The notes under the pieces: model-generated
Databases searched by the model: none
What the model was told of the DNA's origin: nothing
What the model saw: only the letters and a program-made list of their open reading frames with translations
Assembly (NCBI GenBank): GCA_013285595.1
Contig: JABDHF010000011.1
Span: 1-61,399, forward strand
Direction of reading: 5' to 3'
DNA: 61,399 nucleotides
From: Bacteroidota bacterium
GTDB lineage: Bacteria > Bacteroidota > Bacteroidia > Chitinophagales > Chitinophagaceae
Made by a program: the position numbers and the translations under genes
Part shown: positions 17,964-27,020 of the stretch, piece by piece
How the letters are laid out: the number at the start of each line of letters is the position of its first letter
Position numbering within the stretch: the stretch's first letter is position 1

Positions 17964-18701
17964 ATTGAACTTTTTCCAGCCGATGATCTTGTGGATACCG
18001 AAGGAGAACTGCTTGCCAAGGGAGACATTAAAGTGCTTGCGGTTTGACGAATTAAAGCCGTTATACACTGGCGTACCCTCTACATTGTAAGTAGTGTAGC
18101 TTATACCACCTATATCCATGTGCGCCCCAAAGCCCTGAATGATGTTTACGCCGATGGCCGGGAACAAATTTATTGCAAGGCCATTCCCTTCGGGAGCGGA
18201 AGGACTTGTAAAATAATAAGGCTGGGACTGTACTACATTTGCGTTCATGTTATTTACCTCTTCGGTGAGGCCATATTTGCCAAAAAACATTTGACCATAA
18301 ACGTAAAAGCGTTTCCCGAGCCATGACGTATACCTGCAAAAAACACCAGCGTTCCAGGTAGCGTTGGTATATTTACGTTCCTCTAAAATTGAAGCATAGC
18401 CACTTGAAGTTGATACAGTATAGCTGGATAAATTAATGCCTTCCTGTTTGCCATACCCGCCCTGCAAGCCAATCATTATATGATTACTTAGTTCATAGCC
18501 GATCCCCAGATCAGCGCCCCAGCCTACTACAGAAAGTGGTGCAGACGAATATGCGGCTCCGTTGTTAGTATTAGGCAAATTATTAGTATAATTTACGTTG
18601 TCGTAACTGCCGCTACCATACAACATCCATGTATTTTTCTGAGCTAGCACGCAGATGGAAAACATCATAACTATAACAGTTCCAAAGATTGTCCTTTTCA
18701 T
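17931..18701 (-). CDS. Outer-membrane beta-barrel protein
   Basis: A 256-residue protein from ATG 18701 with a signal peptide (MKRTIFGTVIVMMFSICVLAQ). The rest alternates aromatic/polar strands with glycine turns (GYELSNHIMIGLQGGYG, TWNAGVFCRYTSWLGKRFYVYGQ), as in small eight-strand OmpW/OmpA-like barrels, and ends with a positively charged tail. It has no plug or peptidoglycan-binding domain. It is convergent with the T9SS surface protein gene, and their relation, if any, is unknown. Confidence 0.7.
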   Translation of the reverse strand: MKRTIFGTVIVMMFSICVLAQKNTWMLYGSGSYDNVNYTNNLPNTNNGAAYSSAPLSVVGWGADLGIGYELSNHIMIGLQGGYGKQEGINLSSYTVSTSSGYASILEERKYTNATWNAGVFCRYTSWLGKRFYVYGQMFFGKYGLTEEVNNMNANVVQSQPYYFTSPSAPEGNGLAINLFPAIGVNIIQGFGAHMDIGGISYTTYNVEGTPVYNGFNSSNRKHFNVSLGKQFSFGIHKIIGWKKFNKETNQPVKAG

Positions 18702-18836
18702 AAGCTTGTAATTTTTAAGGGGCGCAAATATCACATTTTAGTAATAATAAAACGAATACCCTGGCATTTTTATGTATTTGACCAGGCAGGCGACCAATGT
18801 ACAGCCCAGGTGCTTACAGGGTAGCGCGGAAAATCG

Positions 18837-18844
18837 TATATTTG
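18837..18844 (+). promoter_or_regulatory. -7 promoter box of paaABC
   Basis: TATATTTG, a perfect TAnnTTTG, lies 21 bases before the paaA ATG. The -33 region (TTAC at about the right spacing) is weak. No obvious PaaR-type operator palindrome was seen. Confidence 0.5.
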
Positions 18845-18865
18845 TACCTGTAAATTTTTAGGAAT

Positions 18866-19819
18866 ATGACTGTTCATTCATTCCAGGAGCACTTCGACAG
18901 CCTGATAGATAGGGAAATTAGTATAGAACCTAAAGACTGGATGCCCGATGATTACCGCAAAACGCTGATCAGGCAGATATCTCAGCACGCGCATAGCGAG
19001 ATAGTAGGTATGCTGCCCGAGGGCAACTGGATAACCCGCGCCCCAAGCCTGCGCCGCAAAGCCGTATTACTGGCAAAAGTGCAGGACGAGGCAGGCCATG
19101 GGCTTTACCTGTATAGTGCCGCCGAAACACTGGGCATAAGCCGCGATGAGATGTATGACCAGTTGCACTCCGGCAAAGCAAAATATTCTTCTATATTCAA
19201 CTACCCTACTCTTACCTGGGCCGATATGGGCGCTATAGGCTGGCTGGTAGATGGCGCTGCCATTATGAACCAGGTGCCGCTATGCCGGGCATCCTATGGG
19301 CCATACGCACGCGCCATGGTGCGTGTGTGCAAGGAAGAGAGCTTTCACCAGCGCCAGGGGTTTGAGATAATGCTCACACTTGCCAAAGGCACTGAAATAC
19401 AAAAGAAAATGGCACAGGATGCTTTTAACCGCTGGTGGTGGCCATCGTTAATGATGTTTGGCCCACCCGATGCCGAAAGCCCGAACACGGCCCAAAGCGT
19501 AAGATGGCGCATAAAACGCCTCACCAACGATGAGCTTCGCCAGAAATTTGTGGATGTGACGGTAGAGCAGGCGAAAGTATTGGGCCTTGATATGCCTGAT
19601 AAAGACCTGAAATGGAACGAAGAGCGTGGCCACTATGATTTTGGCGCAATAGACTGGGAAGAATTTAAGAACGTGGTAAAGGGTAACGGCCCTTGCAACA
19701 AGCAACGGCTGGAAACCCGCAAACAGGCATGGGAAGAGGGTAAATGGGTACGCGATGCAGCTATGGCACATGCAGAAAAGAGGAATGCCCGTAAAAAAGA
19801 AGCAGCAAAAGCTGCATAA
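18866..19819 (+). CDS. paaA: 1,2-phenylacetyl-CoA epoxidase subunit A
   Basis: A 317-residue ferritin-like di-iron oxygenase subunit. The two carboxylate-bridged iron motifs are visible as DEAGHG (Glu about 75, His about 78) and [14 protein letters not shown] (Glu about 158, His about 161). The N-terminal [20 protein letters not shown] is typical of PaaA. It is the catalytic subunit that epoxidises the ring of phenylacetyl-CoA using oxygen, with PaaC as structural partner. paaB follows 47 bases downstream. Confidence 0.95.
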   Translation: MTVHSFQEHFDSLIDREISIEPKDWMPDDYRKTLIRQISQHAHSEIVGMLPEGNWITRAPSLRRKAVLLAKVQDEAGHGLYLYSAAETLGISRDEMYDQLHSGKAKYSSIFNYPTLTWADMGAIGWLVDGAAIMNQVPLCRASYGPYARAMVRVCKEESFHQRQGFEIMLTLAKGTEIQKKMAQDAFNRWWWPSLMMFGPPDAESPNTAQSVRWRIKRLTNDELRQKFVDVTVEQAKVLGLDMPDKDLKWNEERGHYDFGAIDWEEFKNVVKGNGPCNKQRLETRKQAWEEGKWVRDAAMAHAEKRNARKKEAAKAA

Positions 19820-19866
19820 TATTGCCCGCAAAACAACAAAAACGCACAAGGATAGTATATATAATT

Positions 19867-20172
19867 ATGGCACAGCAGGAAATAACCAAAAAGAGTGAAT
19901 GGCCCTTGTGGGAAGTATTCATCCGCAGCAAGGCGGGGCTTGATCATAAACATGCAGGCAGCCTGCATGCGGCTGATGCGCAAATGGCCATAGAAAACGC
20001 CCGCGATGTATACACCCGGCGCATGGAAGGTGTAAGTATATGGGTAGTAGAAAGTAAGAATATACATGCTTCAGACCCATCGGAAGCGAATTCACTGTAC
20101 GATCCGGCTAATGATAAAATATACCGCCACCCTACTTTTTATAACCTGCCGGATGAAGTAAAATATATGTAA
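19867..20172 (+). CDS. paaB: 1,2-phenylacetyl-CoA epoxidase subunit B
   Basis: A 101-residue protein from ATG 19867. It shows the PaaB pattern WPLWEVFIRSKAGLDHKHAGSLHAADAQMA, followed by ARDVYTRRMEGVSIWVVES and a C-terminal YRHPTFYNLPDEVKYM. PaaB is a small subunit needed for the active PaaABCE oxygenase complex. An upstream in-frame extension of 15 residues is not family-like. A 119-base AT-rich gap with an inverted repeat separates it from paaC. Confidence 0.93.
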   Translation: MAQQEITKKSEWPLWEVFIRSKAGLDHKHAGSLHAADAQMAIENARDVYTRRMEGVSIWVVESKNIHASDPSEANSLYDPANDKIYRHPTFYNLPDEVKYM

Positions 20173-20180
20173 TTTTTTTA

Positions 20181-20282
20181 GGAATTTGGAATTAGTGGTT
20201 GGGAATTTGGATTGGCATCTTGAGCACCGATCCCAATTTCATTAAAACAAATCCTGATTTCAAATGACTAATTCCCAATTCC
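20181..20282. repeat. Inverted repeat / word repeat between paaB and paaC
   Basis: GGAATTTGGAATTAGT at 20181-20196 and ACTAATTCCCAATTCC at 20267-20282 are complementary at 15 of 16 positions. Further related words (GGGAATTTGG, CCCAATTTC) fill the interval. The repeat ends 9 bases before the paaC start. Confidence 0.65.
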
Positions 20283-20291
20283 AATAAAACA

Positions 20292-21119
20292 ATGAGCAAC
20301 TCCAAATATCTTTTAGACTATACTTTGCGCCTGGCCGATGATGCACTGATACTGGGGCAGCGCCTGGGTGAATGGTGCGGCCACGGGCCAATACTGGAGC
20401 ACGATATAGCGCTTACCAATACTGCCCTCGACCATATGGGCAGAACGCGCAGCCTGTACCAGTATGCAGCAGAGCAGTTTAATAATATGCCGGCAGAAGA
20501 TAAGACTGGGGTATTTACATCTATAGCGTTGCAAAACCTTATTAATACCAGCGCCAGCCTGGATGAGGATAACCTTGCCTACCTGCGCGATGGCTGGGAC
20601 TTTAAAAATGTACTGCTGCTGGAGCAACCCAATAATGACTGGGCATATACTATAGCCCGTTCTTTTTTTTATGATGCTTTCAACTACTTTTTCTTTGCCG
20701 CACTTGAAAAAAGCGCAGACGAGAGCCTGGCGGCCATAGCGGAAAAATCGCTGAAGGAAGCAACTTATCACCTGCGCTGGAGCAGTGAATGGGTGGTGCG
20801 CCTGGGCGATGGCACAGAAGAAAGCCACACCCGTATGCAGAGTGCAGTAAATGAGCTGTGGATGTATACCGGGGAGCTATTTATAGAGAACGAAACAGAC
20901 AATGCACTGGCACAGCAAGGTATAGGCGTAGACCTTGCCAGCATAAAACCAATGTGGATGGAGCGGATCACATCTGTATTCGAAGAAGCCAATATCAATA
21001 CACCACAAAATAGCTGGATGCAGAAAGGTGGCAGGGAAGGCCGCCATTCCGAGCACCTGGGCTATATACTTACAGATCTGCAATTTTTGCAGCGCACTTA
21101 CCCAGGTATGCAGTGGTAA
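20292..21119 (+). CDS. paaC: 1,2-phenylacetyl-CoA epoxidase subunit C
   Basis: A 275-residue helical protein of the PaaC type: LADDALILGQRLGEWCGHGP at the start, IALTNTALDHMGRTRSLYQYAAE, a central DWAYTIARSFFYDAF, EATYHLRWSSEWVVRLGDGTEESHTRMQ, and a C-terminal GGREGRHSEHLGYIL. PaaC is the non-catalytic ferritin-like partner of PaaA. An intrinsic terminator follows within 35 bases, so paaABC seems to end here instead of continuing into paaD. Confidence 0.95.
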   Translation: MSNSKYLLDYTLRLADDALILGQRLGEWCGHGPILEHDIALTNTALDHMGRTRSLYQYAAEQFNNMPAEDKTGVFTSIALQNLINTSASLDEDNLAYLRDGWDFKNVLLLEQPNNDWAYTIARSFFYDAFNYFFFAALEKSADESLAAIAEKSLKEATYHLRWSSEWVVRLGDGTEESHTRMQSAVNELWMYTGELFIENETDNALAQQGIGVDLASIKPMWMERITSVFEEANINTPQNSWMQKGGREGRHSEHLGYILTDLQFLQRTYPGMQW

Positions 21120-21152
21120 GCTGAATCTATATTAAAATACTATTGCTTATCT

Positions 21153-21182
21153 ATCTGCATTAATAGTTAATGCAGATTTTTT
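21153..21182 (+). terminator. Intrinsic terminator after paaC
   Basis: An 11-bp perfect stem (ATCTGCATTAA / TTAATGCAGAT) with a 3-base loop is followed by a run of T residues on the plus strand. It separates paaABC from the glycosyltransferase genes downstream, whose first ATG is only about 10 bases away. Confidence 0.8.
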
Positions 21183-21192
21183 ATATTGCTGA

Positions 21193-22965
21193 ATGTTATC
21201 CCGGTTTACTTTCTGCATTGTGGCCCTGGTGATGTGTTATGCATCATTTTTCTTTTACCCAAAGTGGAAACATACGGGTACTGAGGCTACTATTTCTTGC
21301 GATGTGTCGGGGTATTATTGGTACCTGCCTTCCATTTTTATTTATAAAGATCTGAAGCACCAATCGTTTAAAGACAGTATCATCAATAAATACAAACCAT
21401 CGGATACTGCTTTTTCACAAGGCGCGCAATGCGGGAACGGCAACTATGTAATGAAGTATTCTTCGGGTATGGCGGTAATGTTCTCCCCATTCTTTTTTAT
21501 TGCCCATGAGTTGGCAGGCCCGTTCGGGTATGCCAGGGATGGTTTCTCTTTACCCTACCAGTTTGCGATCCAGTTTGGAGGGCTGCTGATATCCATCATA
21601 GGGCTATGGTATTTTAGAAAGCTGCTGCTTCTTTTTTATGCTGATAAAGTAGTGGCCATTGTGCTGGTATTGCTTGTATTGGGCTGTAATTATCTCAATT
21701 ATGCGGCTATAGATTGTGGTATGGCGCATTGCTGGCTTTTTACCATCTATGTTTTTATACTGCTTAATACCCATTACTACTACCAGGCTTTCAAGGCCAG
21801 GTATGCAGTAAGAGTGGGGTTGCTGATAGGCCTGGCCATGCTTACCCGGCCTACAGATGTATTATCTTGCCTTATACCATTGCTATGGGGTATGGAGCGG
21901 ATAAACATTGATGCTATAAAGAACAGGCTCGTGCTTTTTGCCAGGCATTATAAAAGCTTTTTACTGGCTATAGTATGCGCGGGCGGCGTATACTCTATAC
22001 AACTTATATATTGGAAATACGTTTCCGGCCACTGGCTTTATTATAGTTACCAGGATCAAAACCTGTATTTCAGGTCGCCAAATTTCATCAACTATACCTT
22101 TAGTTACCGTAGTGGCTGGCTTACCTATGCTCCCATGCTTGCGCTGGCTTTTGCAGGTATATTGCCTTTCATAAAATACGGGCGAAATAAAGTTGCCATT
22201 ATTTCGTTTTTTATCATCAACTACTATGTGGTCTGTTGCTGGAATATATGGTGGTATGGCGGCAGGGCAATGATACAGAGCTACCCGGTATTGTTTTTCA
22301 TGGTGGCAGAATTGGTAAAAGTGTGCCTGCAGCGCAAAATACAACTGGCAGTACTGGCAGCTATTTCGGTGATCTTAATTTATTATAATACCTGGCTTAT
22401 ATGCCAGTATCACAGATATGGCCTAATTATTACCGATAGCATGAAAAAGGATTATTTTTGGCGGGTAGTGGGCAGATGGCAGGTTCCGGAAGAAGCTGCG
22501 CTATTGCTGGATAACCCCGATCTGTATGAAGGGAAAATGAATGATCCTCATTTGTTTTTTGAAGATGATTTTGTTAATGACACAGGTAGTAAATATGTTC
22601 TGAACGCAGCGGGTGGTAAAACATTAGCGCTTAATGAGCAAAATAAATATAGTGACATTTACAAAGCTGCATTTACAGACAAGGTACAATGGATAAGGGC
22701 AGAGGCTACGTTTCATTGTGCGCTTAAAGAATGGGAAGAGTGGCGGATGACGCAGTTTATAGTGCAATTAGAAAACAAAGGCAATAAGATAAAAGAGAAT
22801 ATGATAAGAGTGCATAGGTTACTAAGCAATGGAGCAGTTAAAAAAGTAGCCATAGATATGAAACTACCCGCCGGCGACCACGATAAAGTGAACATTCTAT
22901 TTTGGAATGTGGGCGGTGATGTAATCTATATTGACAGCTTAAAAATCTGGTCGTTTAACGAATAA
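21193..22965 (+). CDS. Polytopic membrane protein, GT-C glycosyltransferase-like
   Basis: A 590-residue protein with about ten membrane helices in the first 400 residues. An acidic residue in the first external loop (CDVSGYYWYLP) and TRPTDVL in a cytoplasmic loop are GT-C-like features. The final 170 residues or so are soluble and beta-rich, ending GGDVIYIDSLKIWSF, which resembles a carbohydrate-binding jelly-roll. GT-C enzymes transfer sugars from polyprenyl phosphate on the outer face of the inner membrane. It is followed by a GT2 gene and a second GT-C gene. The acceptor is unknown. The start sits almost on the paaC terminator, so ATG 21193 is uncertain. Confidence 0.7.
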   Translation: MLSRFTFCIVALVMCYASFFFYPKWKHTGTEATISCDVSGYYWYLPSIFIYKDLKHQSFKDSIINKYKPSDTAFSQGAQCGNGNYVMKYSSGMAVMFSPFFFIAHELAGPFGYARDGFSLPYQFAIQFGGLLISIIGLWYFRKLLLLFYADKVVAIVLVLLVLGCNYLNYAAIDCGMAHCWLFTIYVFILLNTHYYYQAFKARYAVRVGLLIGLAMLTRPTDVLSCLIPLLWGMERINIDAIKNRLVLFARHYKSFLLAIVCAGGVYSIQLIYWKYVSGHWLYYSYQDQNLYFRSPNFINYTFSYRSGWLTYAPMLALAFAGILPFIKYGRNKVAIISFFIINYYVVCCWNIWWYGGRAMIQSYPVLFFMVAELVKVCLQRKIQLAVLAAISVILIYYNTWLICQYHRYGLIITDSMKKDYFWRVVGRWQVPEEAALLLDNPDLYEGKMNDPHLFFEDDFVNDTGSKYVLNAAGGKTLALNEQNKYSDIYKAAFTDKVQWIRAEATFHCALKEWEEWRMTQFIVQLENKGNKIKENMIRVHRLLSNGAVKKVAIDMKLPAGDHDKVNILFWNVGGDVIYIDSLKIWSFNE

Positions 22966-23022
22966 TATGCTTTAGATCATGTGCTGTAACCCTAAGCTTA
23001 AAAATCAACTGTTTTTCCTGTA

Positions 23023-23721
23023 ATGATGACCTCTCTTATTTTGCCCTGTTACAATCCGGCGCCTGGATGGGAGCAAACTGTATTGTCGTCATACAGTTCT
23101 TTTTGCAAGCAGGTGCAGCAACAGGTAGAACTGGTAATAGTGATGGATGGAGCAAGCGCTACGGTTACACAGGATTCCGTACTCTTCCTTAAAAAAAGCA
23201 TTCCCAATGTGAGCGTAGTTGAGTACACGGAAAACAGGGGTAAAGGCTATGCGCTGCGGCAAGGCGTAAAGGCCGCTACCGGGGCTATTATCATGTATAC
23301 CGACATTGATTTTCCCTATTCCCAGGATAGCATGCAGGTGGTATACGAAACGCTGAACAAAAACGAGGCAGATGTGGCGATAGGGATAAAGAACGAGGCC
23401 TACTATGCTCATGTGCCCTTGCTGAGAAAAGCTATATCTAAATACCTGCGAATGCTGATACGCCTATTCCTCTCTATGCCCATAACCGATACGCAGTGCG
23501 GGCTGAAGGGGTTTAAGAAAGAGGTAGCGCCTTTGTTTTTACAGACCACCATCGACAGGTATTTGTTCGACCTGGAGTTTGTGCGTAATTGCTTTAAGAG
23601 TAAGGTATATCGTGTAAAGGCGATACCTGTGGCGCTTAATGAGAATGTTCACTTCCGTACCATGAATTATCGTATTTTATTGCCTGAAATGCTCAACTTT
23701 ATCAAACTGCTTTTTAAATAA
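23023..23721 (+). CDS. GT2 glycosyltransferase, polyprenyl-phosphate sugar synthase-like
   Basis: A 232-residue GT-A fold enzyme: SLILPCYNP at the start, ENRGKGYALRQGVKAATG for nucleotide-sugar binding, the DxD motif as YTDIDFPYS (Asp about 94 and 96), and DTQCGLKGFKKE, which is typical of dolichyl-phosphate mannose/glucose synthases. It lacks C-terminal membrane helices. It likely transfers a hexose from a nucleotide sugar to a polyprenyl phosphate on the cytoplasmic face. The product could feed the two adjacent GT-C proteins. It directly abuts the next gene, implying translational coupling. Confidence 0.85.
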   Translation: MMTSLILPCYNPAPGWEQTVLSSYSSFCKQVQQQVELVIVMDGASATVTQDSVLFLKKSIPNVSVVEYTENRGKGYALRQGVKAATGAIIMYTDIDFPYSQDSMQVVYETLNKNEADVAIGIKNEAYYAHVPLLRKAISKYLRMLIRLFLSMPITDTQCGLKGFKKEVAPLFLQTTIDRYLFDLEFVRNCFKSKVYRVKAIPVALNENVHFRTMNYRILLPEMLNFIKLLFK

Positions 23722-23724
23722 TTG

Positions 23725-26040
23725 ATGAACAAGCTACAGCGCAATATATGGTTTGTTGTAACTATAGTATTTGCGACATGCCTTACCACCTATGCGCTAA
23801 AGCATTTCGTCACCTCGCCATGGCATACTATAGGCGAGCTGGGTAGCGATGGCGCTAAGAACAATTTCACCTATCTCTATCATGCATTGTATGGCTCAGG
23901 CTACTGGTTTACAGGCATGAATTATCCTTATGGCGAGCATATTGTTTATACTGATGGCCAGCCAATATTGTCAGTTTTGTTAACTCATTTCAAGCACCTC
24001 ACCGCCGGCGATTCACTGGCTATAAACTGGTGGCTCATAGATCTTACCTATGTCTTATCTATCCTGTTCATTTACCGCATACTTACACATTTTCGGGTAG
24101 GGCCGCCAGTGGCTATGGTGTTTGCGGGGCTCATTGCTATTTTCAGCCCCCAGTTGTTCCGCATACAGGGGCATTATGCGCTGGCATATACCTGTATTAT
24201 ACCCATGGTATTTTATTGGTTCATACAGTATCATGAGCAGTCGAAGCTTCGGTATTGCCTGTACTTTTTTATTATGGGCTGCCTCACTGCTTTCCTGCAC
24301 CTTTACTACATCGCCATGATGTTCATCTGGGTAGCGGGATATGCTATGGGCTATTTAATTTTCACGAGAGACGCGCTGAGCCAGAAAGTAAAACACTTGC
24401 TGCCACTAATGTTGAGCATCATTGGCGTATTTGCACTGGTGGGTATAGTTATGAAGCTTACGGACCCTGTAACGGATAGGCCTGTATCGCCTTACAACTC
24501 ATTTTATGAAACCTGCACACGGTCGCGACAGATCATCACATCTGTTAACTCGCCAGTGTGGGAATATGTAAAATCGAAAAGGTTGATCTATACCCTTGCC
24601 AATGGTGGCGAGGGCTATGTGTACCTGGGGCTGGTGATCTTATTTACGCTTGCGTTCGCAGTTGTCATTGGTGCAGTAAAAAGCTATAAAGAAAAGAAGC
24701 TGGATATACTTGTGGCAGATACCGGGTTCTCCCCCGTTTGGTTGTTTACGGCATTCTTTGCACTTGCCATTGGCATGGGCATCCCCTTCATCTGGCACGT
24801 GCAGTGGCTCGACTATCTTGCGGTGTTCAGGCAGTTCAGGTCGCTGGGCAGGTTTAGCTGGATATTTTATCACATCATTGCGGTGTACAGTGTTATTGTT
24901 ATATACAATGGGTATAAAAGCCTTGTTGCGAAAAAGCAGTTGGTAGCGGGTATCGCTTTGCTGGTAATTACCATCGGTCTGTGGAGCTATGAGGCGAAGG
25001 GTTACATTGATTATTCGCGCTACCGGTCAGATTATGCCATGTATAACTATGAGATGATCTTCTCTGAGAAAGAGCAGGGGTGGCAATCCTATTTGCAGGA
25101 CCATCATTATAAGAAAGAAGATTTCCAGGCTGTGTTATCGCTGCCTTTCTATCATGTAGGCACTGAAAAGCTATGGGTGAGCGGTACTACAGACTGGCTG
25201 AACACACTCAGCACCAAAGCCGGCCTGCAACTGCATCTGCCAATAATAGACGTAATGATGTCGCGCTCTTCATGGTCGCAGGCATTTAAGCAGGTAAGAA
25301 TAGCTGCCGGGCCTTATGCCGATAAGCCGTTGCTTCGGGATATACCTAGCCCAAAGCCCTTCCTGCTGCTGCGGTTTGATGAAGATACCTTGTCGCCCGA
25401 CCAGAAATATCTTTTGTCAGCAGCTGACTATATAGGCCACTACTCACAGTGCTATGTGTATGCCTGCTATCCGGAAAGGATAGCTGCAAACGATAAAAGA
25501 AATGCAGACAGCATCAATGCAATACTGCCGTTTATGCGTAGTGGCGATACCTGCATCGTGGATAAGGGGATTTGGTACGTAAATCATTTTGAAGGTGGGC
25601 ATGCTGATGAACGGCTTTGGGGAACGGGTGCCGGTCCGTATATAAACGAGGATAGCAGCCTTGTTGCTACGATCCCGGTGAGCGCAGCAGGCGACAGTGA
25701 ATTGTATGAATTCTCCTGCTGGTTTCTGCTGGGGAATAAAGATTACCGGTCGCCCGATGTGTTGTTGTATACGCAGGATAGCAGCGGTAAGACAATAGAC
25801 ACTAACTTTGTACACACTAACAAGAGCGTGGATAACAATGGTATGTGGTTTAGAACATCAAAATACTTCTACCTGCATAGTAATAGCAAAATGGTAAAAT
25901 GCATAGTGCTGAATAAACCGAAACCTACCTATATAGCAATGGACGAGCTGCAACTGCGGCCTGCCGATGCCATAATTATATCTAAGGGCGCTGATGGCAG
26001 GGTTATGGTAAACAACCATGTGTTTAAAACAGCAAAATAA
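23725..26040 (+). CDS. Large polytopic membrane protein, GT-C glycosyltransferase-like
   Basis: A 771-residue protein from ATG 23725. About twelve hydrophobic segments occupy the first 460 residues, with an external loop GELGSDGAKNNFTYLYHALY holding an acidic GT-C-like residue. The last 300 residues are soluble and include a final beta-rich segment ending PTYIAMDELQLRPAD, again like a jelly-roll carbohydrate-binding domain. It probably acts in cell-surface glycan or protein glycosylation using the lipid-linked sugar made by the preceding GT2 enzyme (inference). paaD begins 5 bases after the stop, so paaD is likely co-transcribed with this module. Confidence 0.7.
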   Translation: MNKLQRNIWFVVTIVFATCLTTYALKHFVTSPWHTIGELGSDGAKNNFTYLYHALYGSGYWFTGMNYPYGEHIVYTDGQPILSVLLTHFKHLTAGDSLAINWWLIDLTYVLSILFIYRILTHFRVGPPVAMVFAGLIAIFSPQLFRIQGHYALAYTCIIPMVFYWFIQYHEQSKLRYCLYFFIMGCLTAFLHLYYIAMMFIWVAGYAMGYLIFTRDALSQKVKHLLPLMLSIIGVFALVGIVMKLTDPVTDRPVSPYNSFYETCTRSRQIITSVNSPVWEYVKSKRLIYTLANGGEGYVYLGLVILFTLAFAVVIGAVKSYKEKKLDILVADTGFSPVWLFTAFFALAIGMGIPFIWHVQWLDYLAVFRQFRSLGRFSWIFYHIIAVYSVIVIYNGYKSLVAKKQLVAGIALLVITIGLWSYEAKGYIDYSRYRSDYAMYNYEMIFSEKEQGWQSYLQDHHYKKEDFQAVLSLPFYHVGTEKLWVSGTTDWLNTLSTKAGLQLHLPIIDVMMSRSSWSQAFKQVRIAAGPYADKPLLRDIPSPKPFLLLRFDEDTLSPDQKYLLSAADYIGHYSQCYVYACYPERIAANDKRNADSINAILPFMRSGDTCIVDKGIWYVNHFEGGHADERLWGTGAGPYINEDSSLVATIPVSAAGDSELYEFSCWFLLGNKDYRSPDVLLYTQDSSGKTIDTNFVHTNKSVDNNGMWFRTSKYFYLHSNSKMVKCIVLNKPKPTYIAMDELQLRPADAIIISKGADGRVMVNNHVFKTAK

Positions 26041-26045
26041 AGGTG

Positions 26046-26546
26046 ATGAGCGAAATTGATGAGCAACAGGTTTATAAATGGCTTTCGGATGTAGCAGACC
26101 CCGAGGTGCCAGTCCTTACGATACTGGACCTGGGTATTGTGCGGAAGGTATCTATAACCGGTAAGGGAAATGATACGGCTGTAACTATAGCAATAACACC
26201 TACTTACAGCGGTTGCCCGGCAATGGACGTGATAGCCATAGGCATACGCATGGCGCTGGCTAGCCGGGGCATAAAACAGGTTATCATAGAGCCACAACTA
26301 AGCCCCGCATGGACTACCGACTGGATGACCGAAGAAGGAAAGAAAAAATTAAAGGCTTATGGCATAGCTCCGCCCAACCGTAAAGCCTTTCAGCCGCTGG
26401 GTTTATTTGAGGAAGATAGTGCAAGTTGCCCGCGTTGTGGATCGGGAGAAACAGAGCTGGTGAGCCAGTTTGGGCCTACCTCTTGTAAGGCCTTGTACAG
26501 GTGCCTTTCGTGCAAAGAGCCTTTTGAACATTTTAAATGTCATTAA
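26046..26546 (+). CDS. paaD: Phenylacetate oxygenase assembly protein PaaD
   Basis: A 166-residue protein from ATG 26046. The N-terminal two-thirds is a MIP18/DUF59 domain (DPEVPVLTILDLGIVRKV, TYSGCPAMDVIA). The C-terminal third is a zinc ribbon with CPRCGSGETELVSQFG and CLSCKEPFEHFKCH. PaaD (also called PaaJ) is needed to mature the iron-sulfur reductase component of the phenylacetyl-CoA epoxidase. It is separated from paaABC by the three glycosyltransferase-type genes. paaE is not in the window. Confidence 0.92.
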   Translation: MSEIDEQQVYKWLSDVADPEVPVLTILDLGIVRKVSITGKGNDTAVTIAITPTYSGCPAMDVIAIGIRMALASRGIKQVIIEPQLSPAWTTDWMTEEGKKKLKAYGIAPPNRKAFQPLGLFEEDSASCPRCGSGETELVSQFGPTSCKALYRCLSCKEPFEHFKCH

Positions 26547-26556
26547 ATATTATACC

Positions 26557-26925
26557 GTGAAATTTCTGAGATTCGAAAAGAAGACTGAACCGTTAGCCCC
26601 GGTTGACGTTTATTATGGCCGGGTATTCCGCAACTTGTTTGTTGCTATTATTATTTTGCTCATTTGCCTGCTTATTGGCGTATTGGGCTATCATTATATC
26701 GCTTATATAGACTGGATAGATGCTGTACATAATGCATCTATGATCCTCAGTGGTATGGGGCCGGTGGCTGAGGTTAAAAATTTCTGGGGAAAGATATTTT
26801 CCTCTGCATACGCGCTGTTTAGTGGCGTGGCATTTATTACTAACATCGGGTTTATACTGGCGCCTGCAGCACACCGCTTTTTCCACAGGCTGCACGTAGA
26901 TGACAACGATAAAGAAGGGAAATAG
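26557..26925 (+). CDS. Two-TM potassium-channel-like protein without TVGYG filter
   Basis: A 122-residue protein read from GTG 26557; the longer frame runs into paaD and is not credible. Two membrane helices (about 27-47 and 82-104) flank a re-entrant-like segment IDAVHNASMILSGMGPV, the place where a K+ channel has its pore helix and TVGYG. Similar Bacteroidota proteins are commonly labelled ion-channel or two-pore-domain K+ channel family, from memory. The SGMGPV filter argues against ordinary K+ selectivity. It follows paaD by 10 bases. Confidence 0.6.
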   Translation: MKFLRFEKKTEPLAPVDVYYGRVFRNLFVAIIILLICLLIGVLGYHYIAYIDWIDAVHNASMILSGMGPVAEVKNFWGKIFSSAYALFSGVAFITNIGFILAPAAHRFFHRLHVDDNDKEGK

Positions 26926-27020
26926 AGCAAGTTTGTAAATTTTATTTTTAATTATATAAGCTTATTTCGCGCTTGTTCCCCGTTGTAAATGCAGCTGGGA
27001 CAGTTTCCAATAAAAAATGC

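Noticed and set aside
26470-26556. N-terminal extension of the channel-like protein
   Set aside because: It overlaps the zinc-ribbon end of paaD and adds non-family residues; GTG 26557 gives the expected start.
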